Source: Rostratula benghalensis | Lineage: Eukaryota > Chordata > Aves > Charadriiformes > Rostratulidae | Reading direction: 5' to 3' | Length of the DNA: 64,000 nt | NCBI GenBank assembly: GCA_013399305.1 | Contig: VXAI01000114.1 | Location: forward strand, 1,318,188-1,382,187 | Shown: piece by piece, positions 25,127 through 37,289 of the stretch | How the letters are laid out: the number at the start of each line of letters is the position of its first letter | Numbering within the stretch: the first letter of the stretch is position 1 | Position numbers and translations under genes: made by a program | Notes under the pieces: generated by a model | Databases searched by the model: none | What the model saw: the letters and a program-made list of their open reading frames with translations, nothing else | Told to the model about the DNA's origin: nothing

Positions 25127-25610
25127 TGCCAAAATCTAATGCAGTTTTCTAAATTCTATTGTTTATCATGACTCTGTACACAGGCACACAAACACATTAT
25201 ATGTATATTTAGAAAGTGGGGCTCTGTTAAAAATTACATTCAGCTTGCACCCATTCCATTTATATTATGTTGAGCAATTATATGCCTTCCCTCAAACTGA
25301 TTTTTTACCATTCTGAAATACAAACTGCATTTAATATCAGACATTCTTTATTAAGGAACCATATTGTTTAGCTTGTCGTGATATGGAGTTGCTTTTGCAT
25401 AAGTACATTAAGCATGGGTACTCAGGGGATATTTTCTTCAAAGCAAGTGGAAATTCTGGGAAAAAAACCCGTGTTATAATAACTATGTCTATAGTTCAAA
25501 ATGAGAAATAGTAGAAACCTTGGGTGTTCTCTGAGGAATAGGGTGCTGTATGTAGTATTGTGGAAATGCCATCTGAGGGTGATTATGGACTAAGAAGACT
25601 GCATGCTCCA

Positions 25611-25655
25611 TTTTATTTAATTTAATTTCATTTAATCTTATTTTACTTTATTTTC
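25611..25655. repeat. Imperfect (TTTTA/TTTAA)n simple repeat
   Basis: About 45 bases of TTTTATTTAATTTAATTTCA-type sequence. It is an interrupted pentanucleotide repeat with no associated element. Confidence 0.75.
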
Positions 25656-26819
25656 CCAGGCAGATTGACTAGATTGAGAGTGTTAAGTGTTCATTTTTAT
25701 TTACAGTACACTATTGAAAAATGCATGTGTATATGACATAAACCTTAGGAACTCCAGATAAAGAGTTAATATGGAGAAAGTTATAAGGAAGATACAAAAT
25801 TGGGTGCAAATCAGAATAATGTAAGGATTTTAATTCCCCCTCAAATTATAAGCTCTATGATCTTCTGAAATCAAAGTATCTATTTAAAAAAAAATAAACC
25901 AGGGAGTAAAACTTCAAAATAATGCAATCTCCCCCGCTCCTTTTTTTAACCACTTTGCATAATATAAAGTGCTTAAACTCTTTCTGCAGCAGTCCTGCTG
26001 GCTCTCTGTTGCTTGATATTCTGACCATTTTTGAACCCTTGAACTCTGACAGAGAGGAGGGACTTGGAGAGGTTGTCATCTGATCTATGTAAGAAGGCAA
26101 AAGGAATAGCTTTCTCTTTAATAGCACTCTTTTCTGCTTAACAGTTGGTGGGAGATTAAAATGATCTAGGTGGATAAGGCAGGTTAAAGGTCAAGGGACA
26201 CCACAACTCCCCCTCTCCCCCACATGTCAAAATATAGACAGGTCGTTAGAAGTTAAAATTTTATGCCCCTTTCCCAAATATTTTGGTCTATTTATGCACT
26301 AATTTTTATTGTAAATTCCAATTCTTGAGGGGGAATGGACCCCTACTAGGCTACTGTCCAGCCTGTATAGTCGTCAGGTGCTGACATTCTGAGTTTCAGC
26401 CATATTAATTGCTGGATAAAGGCTATAATCCCCTCTCTTTGAAGCCCAAGACTGATTTTTAGGCAGTACTTCAAAAGCAGCACACAACTGAAGAGGCATA
26501 TTTCCTACTAGCACTGAATCAACATGATTTACTCTGTTTGCATTTGTCTACATACGCCTTGCATATTTGGCTGCACAACAAAAAGGTGTGAGTTGGCTGT
26601 AACATAGTCTAAGGAGAGGGTTTTACTATCCTGAAGTTGATATATGACCTCATCTGAGACATACCGTTCCAGATCTTTGCTTTAAGCATCATTAGGAAAG
26701 TATAAACTCCTATATCATGCTTTTGTTACCAATGAAAAATCCTGCCTTACGTTGCTAGAATTTTTTTTTCCCCGCAACATCATATTAAAACTATAATTTA
26801 GAGCAAGGCTGATTCTTAA

Positions 26820-26960
26820 GCCGTGAATAAATAAGGCCTGTGTTTTGAATCAGCAAACCTTTTCGAAACAGATTTTAATATCTTAAATACTGCAGCTTCT
26901 TAATTAAATGAAGCAGCAGCAAATATTCATTATTACGAATAAATAAACATACTGTTTAGC
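26820..26960. promoter_or_regulatory. Candidate regulatory element around a stem-loop-like palindrome
   Basis: CTGCAGCTTC (26890-26899) and GAAGCAGCAG (26910-26919) are reverse complements with one mismatch. They enclose TTAATTAAAT, which itself contains the 8-bp palindrome TTAATTAA (26900-26907), a paired-like or LIM homeodomain type site. Further ATTA/TAAT cores follow (ATTCATTATTACGAATAAAT). The compact arrangement looks like a developmental enhancer core. Conservation and activity are unknown, and the call rests on pattern only. Confidence 0.25.
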
Positions 26961-28050
26961 TTGTTTTCGGGAGAAGAGAGCGGGCGAAGAGGTCTTTTAA
27001 TCATAAATAAATTTCTAGCAACTGCAGAACTTGTGGCTCAGTGTCGGTGGGTACTTTGCTTCTGGCTGTGCCTCTTTTTGTGGTGGGGTGTGCTTGGCTT
27101 CTGGCTGGCTGTCCACAGAGCAGCACTATAGGGACTTTCTCATCCAGGATTTGCCAAGTATACTTAGTGTTATGTTTGAGAAAGATTAACAATATTTCAG
27201 ATCAAAGGAGAATCCTGCTGCACGGTCTTACAAGATTGTCATTCACTCCCATTATGGCTCATTTGCACAAGATTTTCATGTAATATGAGCCATTGTTTTG
27301 ATGGCAGTGATTTGACATAAAGACAGGGCCAAAATGCATCTCGGAGCCCCACTCCATCAGGCTGGGGGGTAGCTGGGGTGCAAAGAACTTGCCAATCATA
27401 AAATGCAACTTTGTCTCAGTTATATTAAAGCCTTTATCAGGTGGAAAACTTCTGAATGAGCATTGATTCGAGGAGGAAAGCTAACAATGGCCATTTTTAT
27501 TAGAGGGTAGGCACTGTTTTAACTAGGCAGAGTTTTGGTTAATATGAAATGTGAACAGCACGTTCAGAGTAATTTTGATCAGCCATGTATTCTGGTGTCT
27601 TGTTTGTTACTTTGAAATGTTGAGTTTGTTTTAAGACACTTCACGAATGTTGGAGAGCCCCACACTGGGAGTGGCATATGAGAAATGTATTTATCCCAAT
27701 ATTTATAGTTTAATCTTCTAGCTTTGTATTAAGGATTGAATTTGCATGTGGATGCTTTGCAGACACTTTAAAATACAGATATATTTGATCCTCGATCAAT
27801 AAAATTTATTAGAGAAGAAAAGTAATGTGTATCAAATAATTTCTTCAAGCCCTGTTTTTCATGTAAGACCTTTTTGGGGAAATTTAGATTTTATGGTAAA
27901 TTTATGTTAAACTTTACAAAGTCAGTAGAGCAGTTTTTCAGTGTTTGATTTAAAGCCACAAGTGGGACCTGGACAAAGCCTGTTGCTTTGGCTCTGATAC
28001 ACCCTATTGGGCTTAGGTAGCTCAGGGAACTGAGTGCAGGAGTTGATCCG

Positions 28051-28128
28051 GGATGTCTCAGGCCCAGTGCTGTAATTCTTGCTCAGGCTGAACTCCCATT
28101 AACTTCAGACAAGGACTGCAGGATGCCC
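28051..28128. repeat. Old amniote-type interspersed repeat fragment
   Basis: It contains AGGCCCAGTGCTGTAATTCT, GCTCAGGCTGAACTCCCATT, AACTTCAGA and AAGGACTGCAGGATGCCC in that order. This parallels a family of palindromic elements that I recall from turtle and crocodilian genomes ('ggccctgatcctgcaa... ctcaggcaaaactcccattgacttca... aaggactgcaggat'). The parallel order of several words is good evidence for common origin. The element is non-coding and has no visible activity. Confidence 0.5.
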
Positions 28129-29030
28129 ATGCTTTCTCACCCAGATAAACTCCTTAGGTACAATTATGCAAGTTAAACATAAAATTTCAGCTGTAACTGT
28201 AAGTTTCCTGGTTTTCTGTGGGTATAAATTGTCATTAAGATTTTATCTACTTTTTTCTCTCTGTTTTGAGGGTTGGTAGTTCTTTTCACAACAGTAAGAG
28301 CAAAAAAAAAAAAAATAATTAAAAATGTGAATGCATGAGAAGATGTAGCACATTATATAGGGATTTAGAAAACAATTTACTTCAAAGAACTAACAATGTC
28401 TTTAAAGCTGTTACTTATGTGTGTGGAGTTACAATGCTAATACATGCATACGTAAAGCTCTAGAGAAAAGTTATTGTGCAGAAGATTATTTTAAGATGTA
28501 AATGGCATGTTCCTCTCCTTTCTGTTTTACTGGGTATAATTACTTAATTCTTTGTTATGGACAAAACACCTGAAATAATTAGTTGTAAACTGCAAAGAGT
28601 ATTTTAGAGAGAAAGAAATGTTGAAGAATACCACCGCAGTGATCTATTTCAAATTGTTTTCACACTTTATTTTGCAAGTTACACTTAAATACATCTGGTG
28701 TGCTTTTAAAATAAAAATAACTAAAATATCCTTATATGAAAATGTGTGATGGAAGGAACCTTGTGGCTGCATTATAAAGTCTTGGTAAATGGACTGTAAA
28801 GTGGAAACAGTGAAAAACATTTCACTTGGGTGACGATAGCTGGCATCTCCCTTCTAGTCTGTCATAAAAAGGATTAATTTCAGGAAACTCATCGCATACT
28901 GTGGAAGGTAGCATCTATATGTCAGCAATTCCACTGGCATTTCATGGAAAGCTTAAAAATATAAACATTAAACTATTAGATCAATATTTTTATCCTTCAT
29001 CAGGAAATGCTTGCAAAATACATGAACAAC

Positions 29031-29045
29031 AGCGCCCTCTGCATC
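29031..29045 (-). promoter_or_regulatory. CTCF-like site
   Basis: On the minus strand the bases read GATGCAGAGGGCGCT. The AGAGGGCGCT core agrees with the conserved right part of the CTCF consensus (AGGGGGCGCT, where A is tolerated at the third position). The left part (CCACY) is not well matched. In a gene desert such a site could anchor a loop, but a single motif match is weak evidence. Confidence 0.3.
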
Positions 29046-29759
29046 TGAAACCCCTCCGATTATTAAAAGCAGACTTTACTACTTGCAAAAGGGAGCCTTT
29101 TAATTTCAATTACTGTTGTTTTCAGCTGCTGGTAGGTATAGCTGGGGGAGCAGGGGGAGTGTGAAAATATTCGGGTGTATTTTTAAGTGCTATATAACTT
29201 TACAGTATTACCTGATAGCTTCAGCACCCTTAGCTACAAAAATTGCAATAATACTTATATTAAAGTTGCCTAGAACAAACAAACATGAAATAGCAGTAAA
29301 GATGTGGCACTTCTAAATTCCCTTCAGCATAATTTAGACACACAGGGTGTCATTAAGAGTGAAGCATATAGCAGTCCGGAGTTTTGTTTTAGCACAGGTT
29401 GGCGGCATTATTTTAATAATTTTTCACTCTTCAATTATTAGACACAGAATCAGAGCTATCTGTTTCTTTTAGTGTTTAGACACATATTCTGGGGAGTTTC
29501 CAGAAACCAGTAATAAAGCCAGGAACTGATGCACGATAACATTTCAGGATATGCTAGACATAATGAGGCATTTAAGCTGGGGACCCAGCTATTTTTGCAA
29601 GGCTCAAAACAGAATGCTGTAAGGAAGTAATTATTATAAAAATGGATTAATCTGAAGTGTTTTATGTTCATACAATAATAGATGAAAGAAAATGGTCCTG
29701 CATGAAAAGTTCTTGCATTATATTATTGATCAAAAAGAACAAAAAATAATTTCTATTTG

Positions 29760-29850
29760 TTATTTGTATAAGCAATTAATACAGCTGAGATGCTAATTAA
29801 GCTCATAATGTTCCTCTCTTATTCCTATAAAAGGCATAAGATGAACTGTT
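29760..29850. promoter_or_regulatory. TAAT/E-box cluster, possible enhancer
   Basis: AGCAATTAATACAGCTGAGA followed by TGCTAATTAAGCTCATAATG combines two TAATTA-type homeodomain sites with a CAGCTG E-box between them. Appearance only; no conservation information is available. Confidence 0.18.
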
Positions 29851-31521
29851 CAAAAAATTCGCAGCATATACTTTATATTTCTCTTATATCTAAAATTGCT
29901 GCATTTAGTTTTTTCCACTGACAAATTATTTCTTCAAATCAAAAGCAGTGAAATATTAGAGCTATATATATATTATATATCCACGAAGTATAGAAAAGCA
30001 ACAGGATACTTTGAATTTTTTTTTAAAGTAGATTATCTTTTTTTCAGTTCTTCAGTAGGGATAATTTAATTCTTTTTTGCTATTTCTCATAACTTCCTTA
30101 GTCAATAATTCCTTATCTTTAATACGAAAGTAGCTCCTAATAACAAGTTTTGTGTCTGAAATATGAGTTTTAGAAATGTTCAGGGTTATTTCAACATGGA
30201 TTGCAGTTTATAGATTGAAAGGAAAAAATGAGTGAATTGTATGGAAACTATTACAAAGGACTCATTTTATAAAATTAAAGTAGTAAAATTAACATCAAAG
30301 AGTGGTTTTCTCTTGCTTTAATAGAATGGAAATAGATGCACACTTACAACATGATATTAATGTGACAAAATACACTTTTAAAATTTACTCATTTAAGAAA
30401 GGCAAACTGTCTTTGTCACAGCAATTAAGGAAAAGTAGAAAGTCTAAAATCATGTCGCTTCTGCATATCAACAAAATACTTTTAAAGGAAATTCAAAGAC
30501 GTATCTGAATGTTAATGTAAGCTTAGATTATTGACGTGAAAGGGATTTAACAGTCAGAAAACAATAGTTCTTTGTTATATTTCTACTTTTAAGCAATTTA
30601 AGATGCTGCTTGGAAAGATATGAAGTCTCATGAAATTTTCAAAGACAAAGCACTAATGGCTCTTAGTATCACTGTGTTCATTTTAAGAGCAAATTAAAAG
30701 AGTGAAAGAACGGTGCAAATAATTGTTTCATATGTTCTTTGCTTGTGACTGCTGTAATCATCCAGGCTGATTTACAAATGTAGACTTGAAGGTTTCTCAG
30801 CTTCCTGCAGTGTAGAAGACTGTTACTTTGGCACTCACACTCATGCCCTTGTAATCACCACTCAAAACTGTGCCCTGGTACTTCCAATTCCCAGTCTCTT
30901 GATTGAACACCTCATTCTGTGCTAACAAGGTGTCCAAGGTATTTGAACAGGGGCTGCAGTCAGAAAATTGTTAATGGTTTCACTCATTAAGAGTTGCTGC
31001 ACTAGTTTTGGTAATTTGGTAACTGTCTAAATTGCAAGTTGATTTTTTCCTTCATTTTAAAGAATGATGCTAAAATTTGAGGCCAGGAACACTAACAGCT
31101 ACAAAACCCCAGAAGGGTGCTTAAATCACTCTATTTGTACTAAAGCAAAGGGTTTTCATAGCAGAAAGGGTGTTATTTTATTTTTGAGGTTATGTTTTAA
31201 AATTATTGAGAAATGCAAACCCAAGTATTAAATGGAAACCTAAAGACAGAAATTTTATAAAATGTTAAGAGTAAACTAAAGCAGCCTAAAGCTCTTAAAG
31301 AAACTTAGGAAGAAAAGCTATTATTAAAATTACAAACGAAAAAGTTGGAAAGAATTTACCTTGGGCCTGGATGCATTTTGGGGTAACTGGGATTAAATTC
31401 TTTAAAATAAAAGGATTTATAGCTGTAGTGAACTGTGGTATATGTACCTGAAAGCAGGCCCTAGGAGTCTTAAATAATTTTTTGCTCTAGTGCAAGCTAA
31501 GCAGAAAATAAGCCAAGATAG

Positions 31522-31565
31522 ATGGGCCTGATCCTGTAATCCATACTCAAATAAGAATCTTTTCC
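31522..31565. repeat. Old amniote-type interspersed repeat, short fragment
   Basis: ATGGGCCTGATCCTGTAATC followed by CATACTCAAATAAGAATC matches the end of the same palindromic family as the copies at 28.1 and 37.2 kb ('gggcctgatcctgcaa...tactca'). Only about 40 bases are recognisable. Confidence 0.4.
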
Positions 31566-31855
31566 TTTTTAACTTGTTTCTCTTGCACCGGTGCAGCGTT
31601 TAGGAAGAAATGTTTTCCCTGGGAAAAAAAAAAAAGCAATAAAGAATGATTAAAACCTATTAAAAAATGATATGTAAGAGATCTTTCTAGTTGTATCCTC
31701 CCTGTCATCTGGGATCACTGAGTTACTTTCTTGAGCTACAGAATATTAAAGCAGGGAGTAGCTTCTGTTTTCAGACAGCAGTTTACACCTGAAGCAATTT
31801 CTCTGATTTCTCTGAGAGAATAATTTAATTTTTGGAGTGGAAAGAAAGAACTCTT

Positions 31856-31872
31856 AAAAAAAAAAAAAAAAA
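31856..31872. repeat. Poly(A) tract, A17
   Basis: Seventeen A in a row followed by GAATAG. No retrotransposed gene body is recognised upstream. Confidence 0.85.
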
Positions 31873-33117
31873 GAATAGTTTGCAGGTTTTTATTTAATAC
31901 ACTAAAGTCTAAGTCATCCCTAAAAACTTACAACCTACTCATTTAAAGGAGGATTAAAATTCAGCGAGTCACCCTATGCTGCATCTTTTGGCCAGGTTTT
32001 GTGGTTTTTCAATTACATCTCTAACTTTAAAAATGCTTTTCTCTTCTCTGTGAAAGATGCACGCACAAGTGAAGGGAAGCTATAAAGGGAACGCTAACAC
32101 TGGCCACACAGAAAGTGCTGCCAAAAGCACACTATAAACAAACTGGGAAGAGATTTTTTTTTTCTGCTGTTTTTCTTCCATTAATTTTAAATACTCTTTG
32201 TAACCTTAGAAAGCAAACTACTTTCTGGCAAAAGTGTGGATAATATTTTTGTGGTAGGTGATTTGAGCTCGTTCTTTACTGAACAACTATACACTTTAAT
32301 AATAATCATATAGGAAAATGTAAAAATAATATTGTAAATATTTTGCCAGATTTGAAATATGATATGATTTGGCCTTTACAAAACTAATAACCAGCAGGCA
32401 ATACTCATCTGATTTTGTTAGAGCAGAATCTCTCTCGTACAGCTCCTCTAACCAATGCTCTTTCATAAAGTTATCCTAGCCACATAATTTGTCTCTCAGC
32501 TGGCTGGGATATCTCCAAGGTACACAGATCTTTTTCATGATGGAAAAAAAAAAAGGCACAAGAAAAAGAGCAAAATGAAAGTATTAATTACAATGCTGGT
32601 ACAGTTTGTTTAGAAATACGCTGTGAATAAGCATGTAAACATGAGTTGCACATACTTTATGAACATTGTAAGAGCATAGAATGTATCTGTGTTTTACAGT
32701 CATTCCTACCCTTATTTAGATTCATGTTTTTAAACACTTTTTGGCATTTGTGTTTAATAAAGAGTGGAAAATATGCTGATGTCTAAAAAGCAAAGGGCCT
32801 ATTAATATGATCTATGTATAAGTTGTCTTTTGTGTGTCCATTTTACTCTTCTTCTCTGACTACATTTGCAGAGGGAGTGGATAAATAATTTTTTGAAGGA
32901 ATGTCTCTGAATTTTGATGTCTGATCGGTGTATTTCTAAACGAGACAGTGGAGGGTTTTTTCCTTTTCGAAGTTAAGTCATTCCTCTGGAACTGATTGCG
33001 AAGATAAAACCCCATCTGTATAAACTGAAAACTTTTCTTTTTGAACTGGAAATTAAATGTAGACCATGACTTTTCCACAGAAAAAATTACAGAAATAATG
33101 GCCCCTGGCTGTGGAGG

Positions 33118-33159
33118 TTTTTTTTGTTGTTGTTGTGTTTTTTTGTTTTGTTTTGTTTT
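33118..33159. repeat. Imperfect (TTG)n/(TTTTG)n simple repeat
   Basis: A T-rich tract in which TTG triplets pass into TTTTG pentamers. It accounts for the lysine/glutamine-rich start of the 104-codon minus-strand frame at 32860-33174, which I therefore do not regard as a gene. Confidence 0.8.
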
Positions 33160-35539
33160 CCATGAATCAAGCACAAAGTTATTTAAATTAATTCTGATCT
33201 CATCACCCTAATAGAGTATCATTACTGATCTTTATAAAAATATTAGAAATCAGCAGCCTGTGGATGTAATAGCACTAGGTGTTTAACCAACTTCCCCAAA
33301 CAATTTTTTCTTTAGTGAAATGCAAGAATACTGATGACAATGGTCACTTATGATGCAAGTACTTTGTGCATTTCACACATTATCTTTTTATGTTAATTGT
33401 GTGTATCAAAAGTACTAACTGCTCTGTTGCCTCATGATTTATAGAAGGTCATTTATTTACTGTCTTTTGAAAATAGTAATTAAAAATCAGAAAAACTTTC
33501 TTCATGAAATAAAACCTCTGTAAATCTTTCCATGTAATTAAAAAATATATGACAAAATGCAAGTTTTACCTCCCAAGTTTAACTACACCTCCCTTATAGC
33601 TATGCATCACTTAAGGGTTCTGCCCTTCTGATGGGGTCCCTTACAGAATTTATACTCATGTATGTTTGCATGGACTGCAAGGAAACAGACAATTTCTCTG
33701 TGACTGTGCTGCCTAACAGAATGCAGCATCTCAGGTACCACAGCTACAGCATGTTAAGTGCTAATATTATGGATACATTACTAAGAGCTTCCCCCCTTTC
33801 CCTGCAATGCTGACACCTCCGTCCTTCCCCAGTTCCTGTTCTGAATACGTGGAATGTCCCTGAAATGAGGAACTTTCTTCCCCTGAGTTTTCTGGATTGG
33901 TCCCTTTGGCAGGGGAGGGGAAAGCTTGGGGTTATGCAAACCAGTGGATCCATCCCAGATTTGACACACACTCCAGTGGCCCTTTTCTGTCTAATAGTTT
34001 GTGTGCATGGACTTCCTACAAAGCTCAACTCGGCCTCATTAGGTGAGAGGCAGGCTTTGTTAGTTCCAGGTGTAATCTGCACTGTGAAATGACAGAGAAG
34101 AAATGTATGGGCAGAATCTGCAATTTAAAGACACTCCAGAGTGGAAAAGGTTGGTGCTATACCTTAAAATGAATCCAGCAGCTAAGAGATAGCCAGTGTG
34201 CTGGTCTAGCACTGCCAAAAAGTAGGACATTCTTTCTGACAGCCATCAGTTCTACAGAAATTTGTCACTGACCTAGGTAGAAAGAGAATTGAGGTTTTTT
34301 TTCAGAGGTTCTACACATCTGCTCATCCTACAGCTCAGCAGCATGCTCCTCCCAGCCAGCTCTGCCAGTGACAAATATGCTGAGGAGGGAACACGTTTCT
34401 CAGGTGCCAGCAACAGAGAAGGAGCAAGGATAGTGGGGCTGGGACAAAGGTGAGGATGAGAGAGCTTCTTGACACTAAGAGGAAGCATGTTTCAAAGCTT
34501 CTTCAAGCCTCTTCTGCAGCATAAGAAAAAAAGGGCTGAGGAGAGTTTCAGTGGAGACTAATTGGTTCTAATCTGTCTAAGTCCTATCCTTAATAAGGCA
34601 GTACTCCAAGTATTTCCATTTAGCATTATCTCACTCTTGCTATACAGAGGGAGTAAATTGATAGCTCCAGCCTTCCCTTTATTCCAATATTAGGTATCTC
34701 CGTGCTTCTCATCTTACCCATCACTTTGTGTCTGATGGTTCATACACAACACTCAGCATGTGCTCTGTAAAAATGGATTGCATGAGATGATGTGGATTTA
34801 AATAGGTGCAGTGTCTTTTTCAACCTTTGGTGGGTTCTTCTTGGCTCCATTTTGCAGCAGTAGTTAATGGTGGTAATGGAATTAGTTACTGAGGACAATT
34901 TTTAAGTGAGTCAGAATGCCACTCAAAGCTATTTGTGTTTTCCGTGTTGGTTGTTTATTTCTAATAGTGTTTTGGTTTTTATTGTTATTTTTTTCTGCTT
35001 TGTGGGGTTTTTTTTCTTTATTATTTTTCTCCTGTACTATCAAAGATGTGGGCATGATATTTCAGCAAAGGAGCTCCTACTCTATCATTAGTATTTATAA
35101 AAACCTTCACAGCACCTTGCTGATCCATGGCAATTTCTTTGATGCAGAACACAGGGACTAGCAAGTTCAATATAATATGTAAACAGTGAGGTATCCATAC
35201 AGAACTGGAAACCCACCAGTTGGATAGAGAGGAAATAACCCATCACTGTCGTGCTTTTTTCCCTCATGAAATTCTTAAATTATGTACAAGCGAGGTCTTT
35301 CCCAATCCCTGGTGAACCCATCTTCAAACTTAAGAGAAAAGCGCAGTGGGAATTTTGGAGGTTTTTGGGGAGTTGGAATGACTTCAACTTTCCTGTGAGG
35401 TTTCACTGGCTGTCAAGGTGAAGATTATCAGTATAACGATTTGCTCTAATCAGAGGAAATGAGGTTCAAAGTGGTAAGGGCAGTGCTGTCATCTATGAGG
35501 CCTCTGAGGTAGCTCAGAGATCCATGTTCCTGTTCTCAG

Positions 35540-35712
35540 ATCCAGACCTAGATCAGAGGTGTATCATTGCCTTTCCTGAAGAATATCTACCAGAAGGGCT
35601 TAGTGCAAATGTTCTGGAAGAAGCAGGAGGATCAAGGATGTCTTCAGTATTGATGAATGTGCTGACTGAAAATATGAGAAATTTTACTGATTTTCCCAAG
35701 ACGCTTCTAAAG
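35540..35712 (+). other. Candidate isolated exon, unproven
   Basis: A 173-nt segment stays open in one plus-strand frame. It is preceded by a pyrimidine-rich acceptor-like run ending TGTTCTCAG (35531-35539) and followed by a donor-like AAG|GTACTT (GT at 35713-35714). Read through, it encodes an acidic peptide with blocks such as FPEEYLPEGLSANVLEE and NMRNFTDFPKTL. It begins in the second codon position and ends on a codon boundary. I recognise no protein family. Acceptor- and donor-like sequences are common by chance, and no partner exons were found, so this is only a candidate (coding exon, lncRNA exon or coincidence). Confidence 0.2.
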
Positions 35713-37210
35713 GTACTTTTATTGTTCCTCAATTTGAGTATCTATGTCCTTAACATTACTCTGTCCTATTTTTAATCTGTATCTATTTTTTGTGCTTGAT
35801 GTAGCAAAACAGATATTGAGTATTAACTAAAGCATTCTGCTGGCTTTTGGTTTTCCCAAAGCATAATCAAACAAGCACAAGACCAGTGTACCTTGGTGCT
35901 GCTGTGTGCATGTTGTGAGTCTTTGGACTTCCCCCCAAAAAGATGAATTTGGAACTGGTCTTGGGAATAAGCAAAGAAGAGGTTGTTTTGGCCATTGCTG
36001 CTTAAAGCAAAGGAAGGGCCATGATGCTGGGGCACCCAGTACCGATGACATGGCAAGTTGGATCTGAGGAAAGGGTAGGGTAGTTGCTGTCTCTGTTTTA
36101 TTAGCTGCTTTAGCATCAGCAGGTGCAGGAAACCTCCTGGTCTGTGTCTTCCTTCGTTGCTCTCCTCCTTTGCTTTTGAACTTCTCCTTTTTCTTTGACT
36201 GAGCCCTGCTTATGTTGCTAAACTGCCTTGAACTGAACCTGCCTGCGCACCTTATTGAGTGTGACCTAAATATCTTCACTAAGTCTGAAACCTTACTGCT
36301 ATGATACTGTATAATTTGCTTTGAATGAAGGTCTAGTTTGCCACTCCACAGGTAGGCAATGGGGTCAGAGAAGAGCACAGCACTGGAAATGATTGCCACC
36401 TTTTTAGTCATGTGCAGTGAGTTTGGGGAGGAGGAGCACAGCCAGGCCTCTAGTGATGGTTATTCAAGGTCTCTATGAGCCCTAAGTGTTTGGAGTTCAT
36501 TTCTGACGTGTGACATGAAAGCTGCAGGGTTGAAAGTCATTAGCCAAATATCAGTCGCTTCTAAAGGTGTGTTACAGTGCCACACACCTACAGCACAGAG
36601 GACGAACTCACCATTATTTTTATTTACTCTCATAGTTTAAGATGTCTCAGTGTTACAATTTTTCCTCTTGATACTCTGTACATATTTTTGTTTACTAAGT
36701 TTTACACCATAAATTTACACATAATTATACTCTATTTCTCACCGTGCTCTTGTGCTCTCCTTCTGCTCTTCTACTACTTGATGGCCTATCTTTGGCCAAT
36801 GTGTACCTAAGATTTCTTTTTTTAAAGATTTTTTTTCCTCACTATGGCAAAATAGAATAACAGAAAAATTACATTAAATAATTTATCTCTATCTGAAATC
36901 AATGACAGAGCTCCCAATTGGAGTTAGCTAAGAACTTTTGTTGATTTCCTCTTCTGGTAATATAAATGACATGGTTTTTCATCAGCAGATTTTTTTTTTT
37001 GTGAGGATGGTTTTATATGTTATAGCTGAAAGGAATAAAAAAAGAGACTATCATTTAGGAAAAGTGTGACTATGTGGGTATGGAAAATGTTTGAATTTTT
37101 GCAATCTTGAGAAGAAATAAACCTGGAATATCTTTATTGGTGCATCCCAGATAAGCAATTTCTATTGTGATGTGTTCTCTCAGAGACTGTACAATGGAAA
37201 ATTGAGAATA

Positions 37211-37288
37211 ATGGGCCGTGTCATGCCTCCAGTCCATGTGCAGAACTCACACTGATGGCAATAGGAGCTCCCTTCACAAACCGAGGCC
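37211..37288. repeat. Old amniote-type interspersed repeat fragment
   Basis: ATGGGCCGTGTCATGCCTCC, AGTCCATGTGCAGAACTCAC and TGATGGCAATAGGAGCTCCC follow the order of the palindromic family also seen at 28.1 kb ('gggcctgatcctgc... cagaactcccattgacttcaatgggagctccc'). The central 'actcccattgacttcaatgggagt' dyad is recognisable as ACTCACACTGATGGCAATAG. Non-coding. Confidence 0.5.
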
Positions 37289-37289
37289 T

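Larger units (their letters stand above)
25130..28050. other. Unique non-coding DNA
   Basis: No gene recognised. It includes a T-rich simple repeat at 25611-25655 and a homeodomain-site-rich stretch at 26820-26960 (both listed separately). The 90-codon minus-strand frame at 25855-26127 and the 80-codon plus-strand frame at 27041-27283 have no recognisable domain. Confidence 0.55.
28130..31520. other. AT-rich non-coding DNA
   Basis: No exon recognised. It contains an A-run near 28303-28315, a CTCF-like site at 29031-29045, a small ATATAT palindromic stretch near 29963-29981 and a TAAT-rich stretch at about 29760-29850. Open frames do not exceed 87 codons. Confidence 0.55.
31567..37205. other. 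AT-rich non-coding DNA
   Basis: No gene is confidently recognised. The stretch includes an A17 run (31856-31872), a T/G simple repeat (33118-33159), a candidate exon at 35540-35712 (listed separately), and the longest open frame in the window, 194 codons on the minus strand at 35827-36411. That frame has a lysine/arginine-rich stretch in the middle but no domain I recognise. By a rough estimate (stop frequency near 5%), a frame this long is expected in a window of this size with probability of some tens of percent, so it is not evidence for a gene. Confidence 0.5.

Noticed and set aside
32860..33174. 104-codon minus-strand frame with a lysine/glutamine-rich N-terminal part
   Set aside because: Its start is the translated T/G simple repeat at 33118-33159; the rest has no domain.
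35827..36411. Longest open frame in the window, 194 codons on the minus strand, with a basic central stretch
   Set aside because: No domain, signal peptide or membrane pattern recognised; a second frame of 97 codons overlaps it on the same strand; a chance frame of this length is plausible among the several thousand frames in 64 kb.
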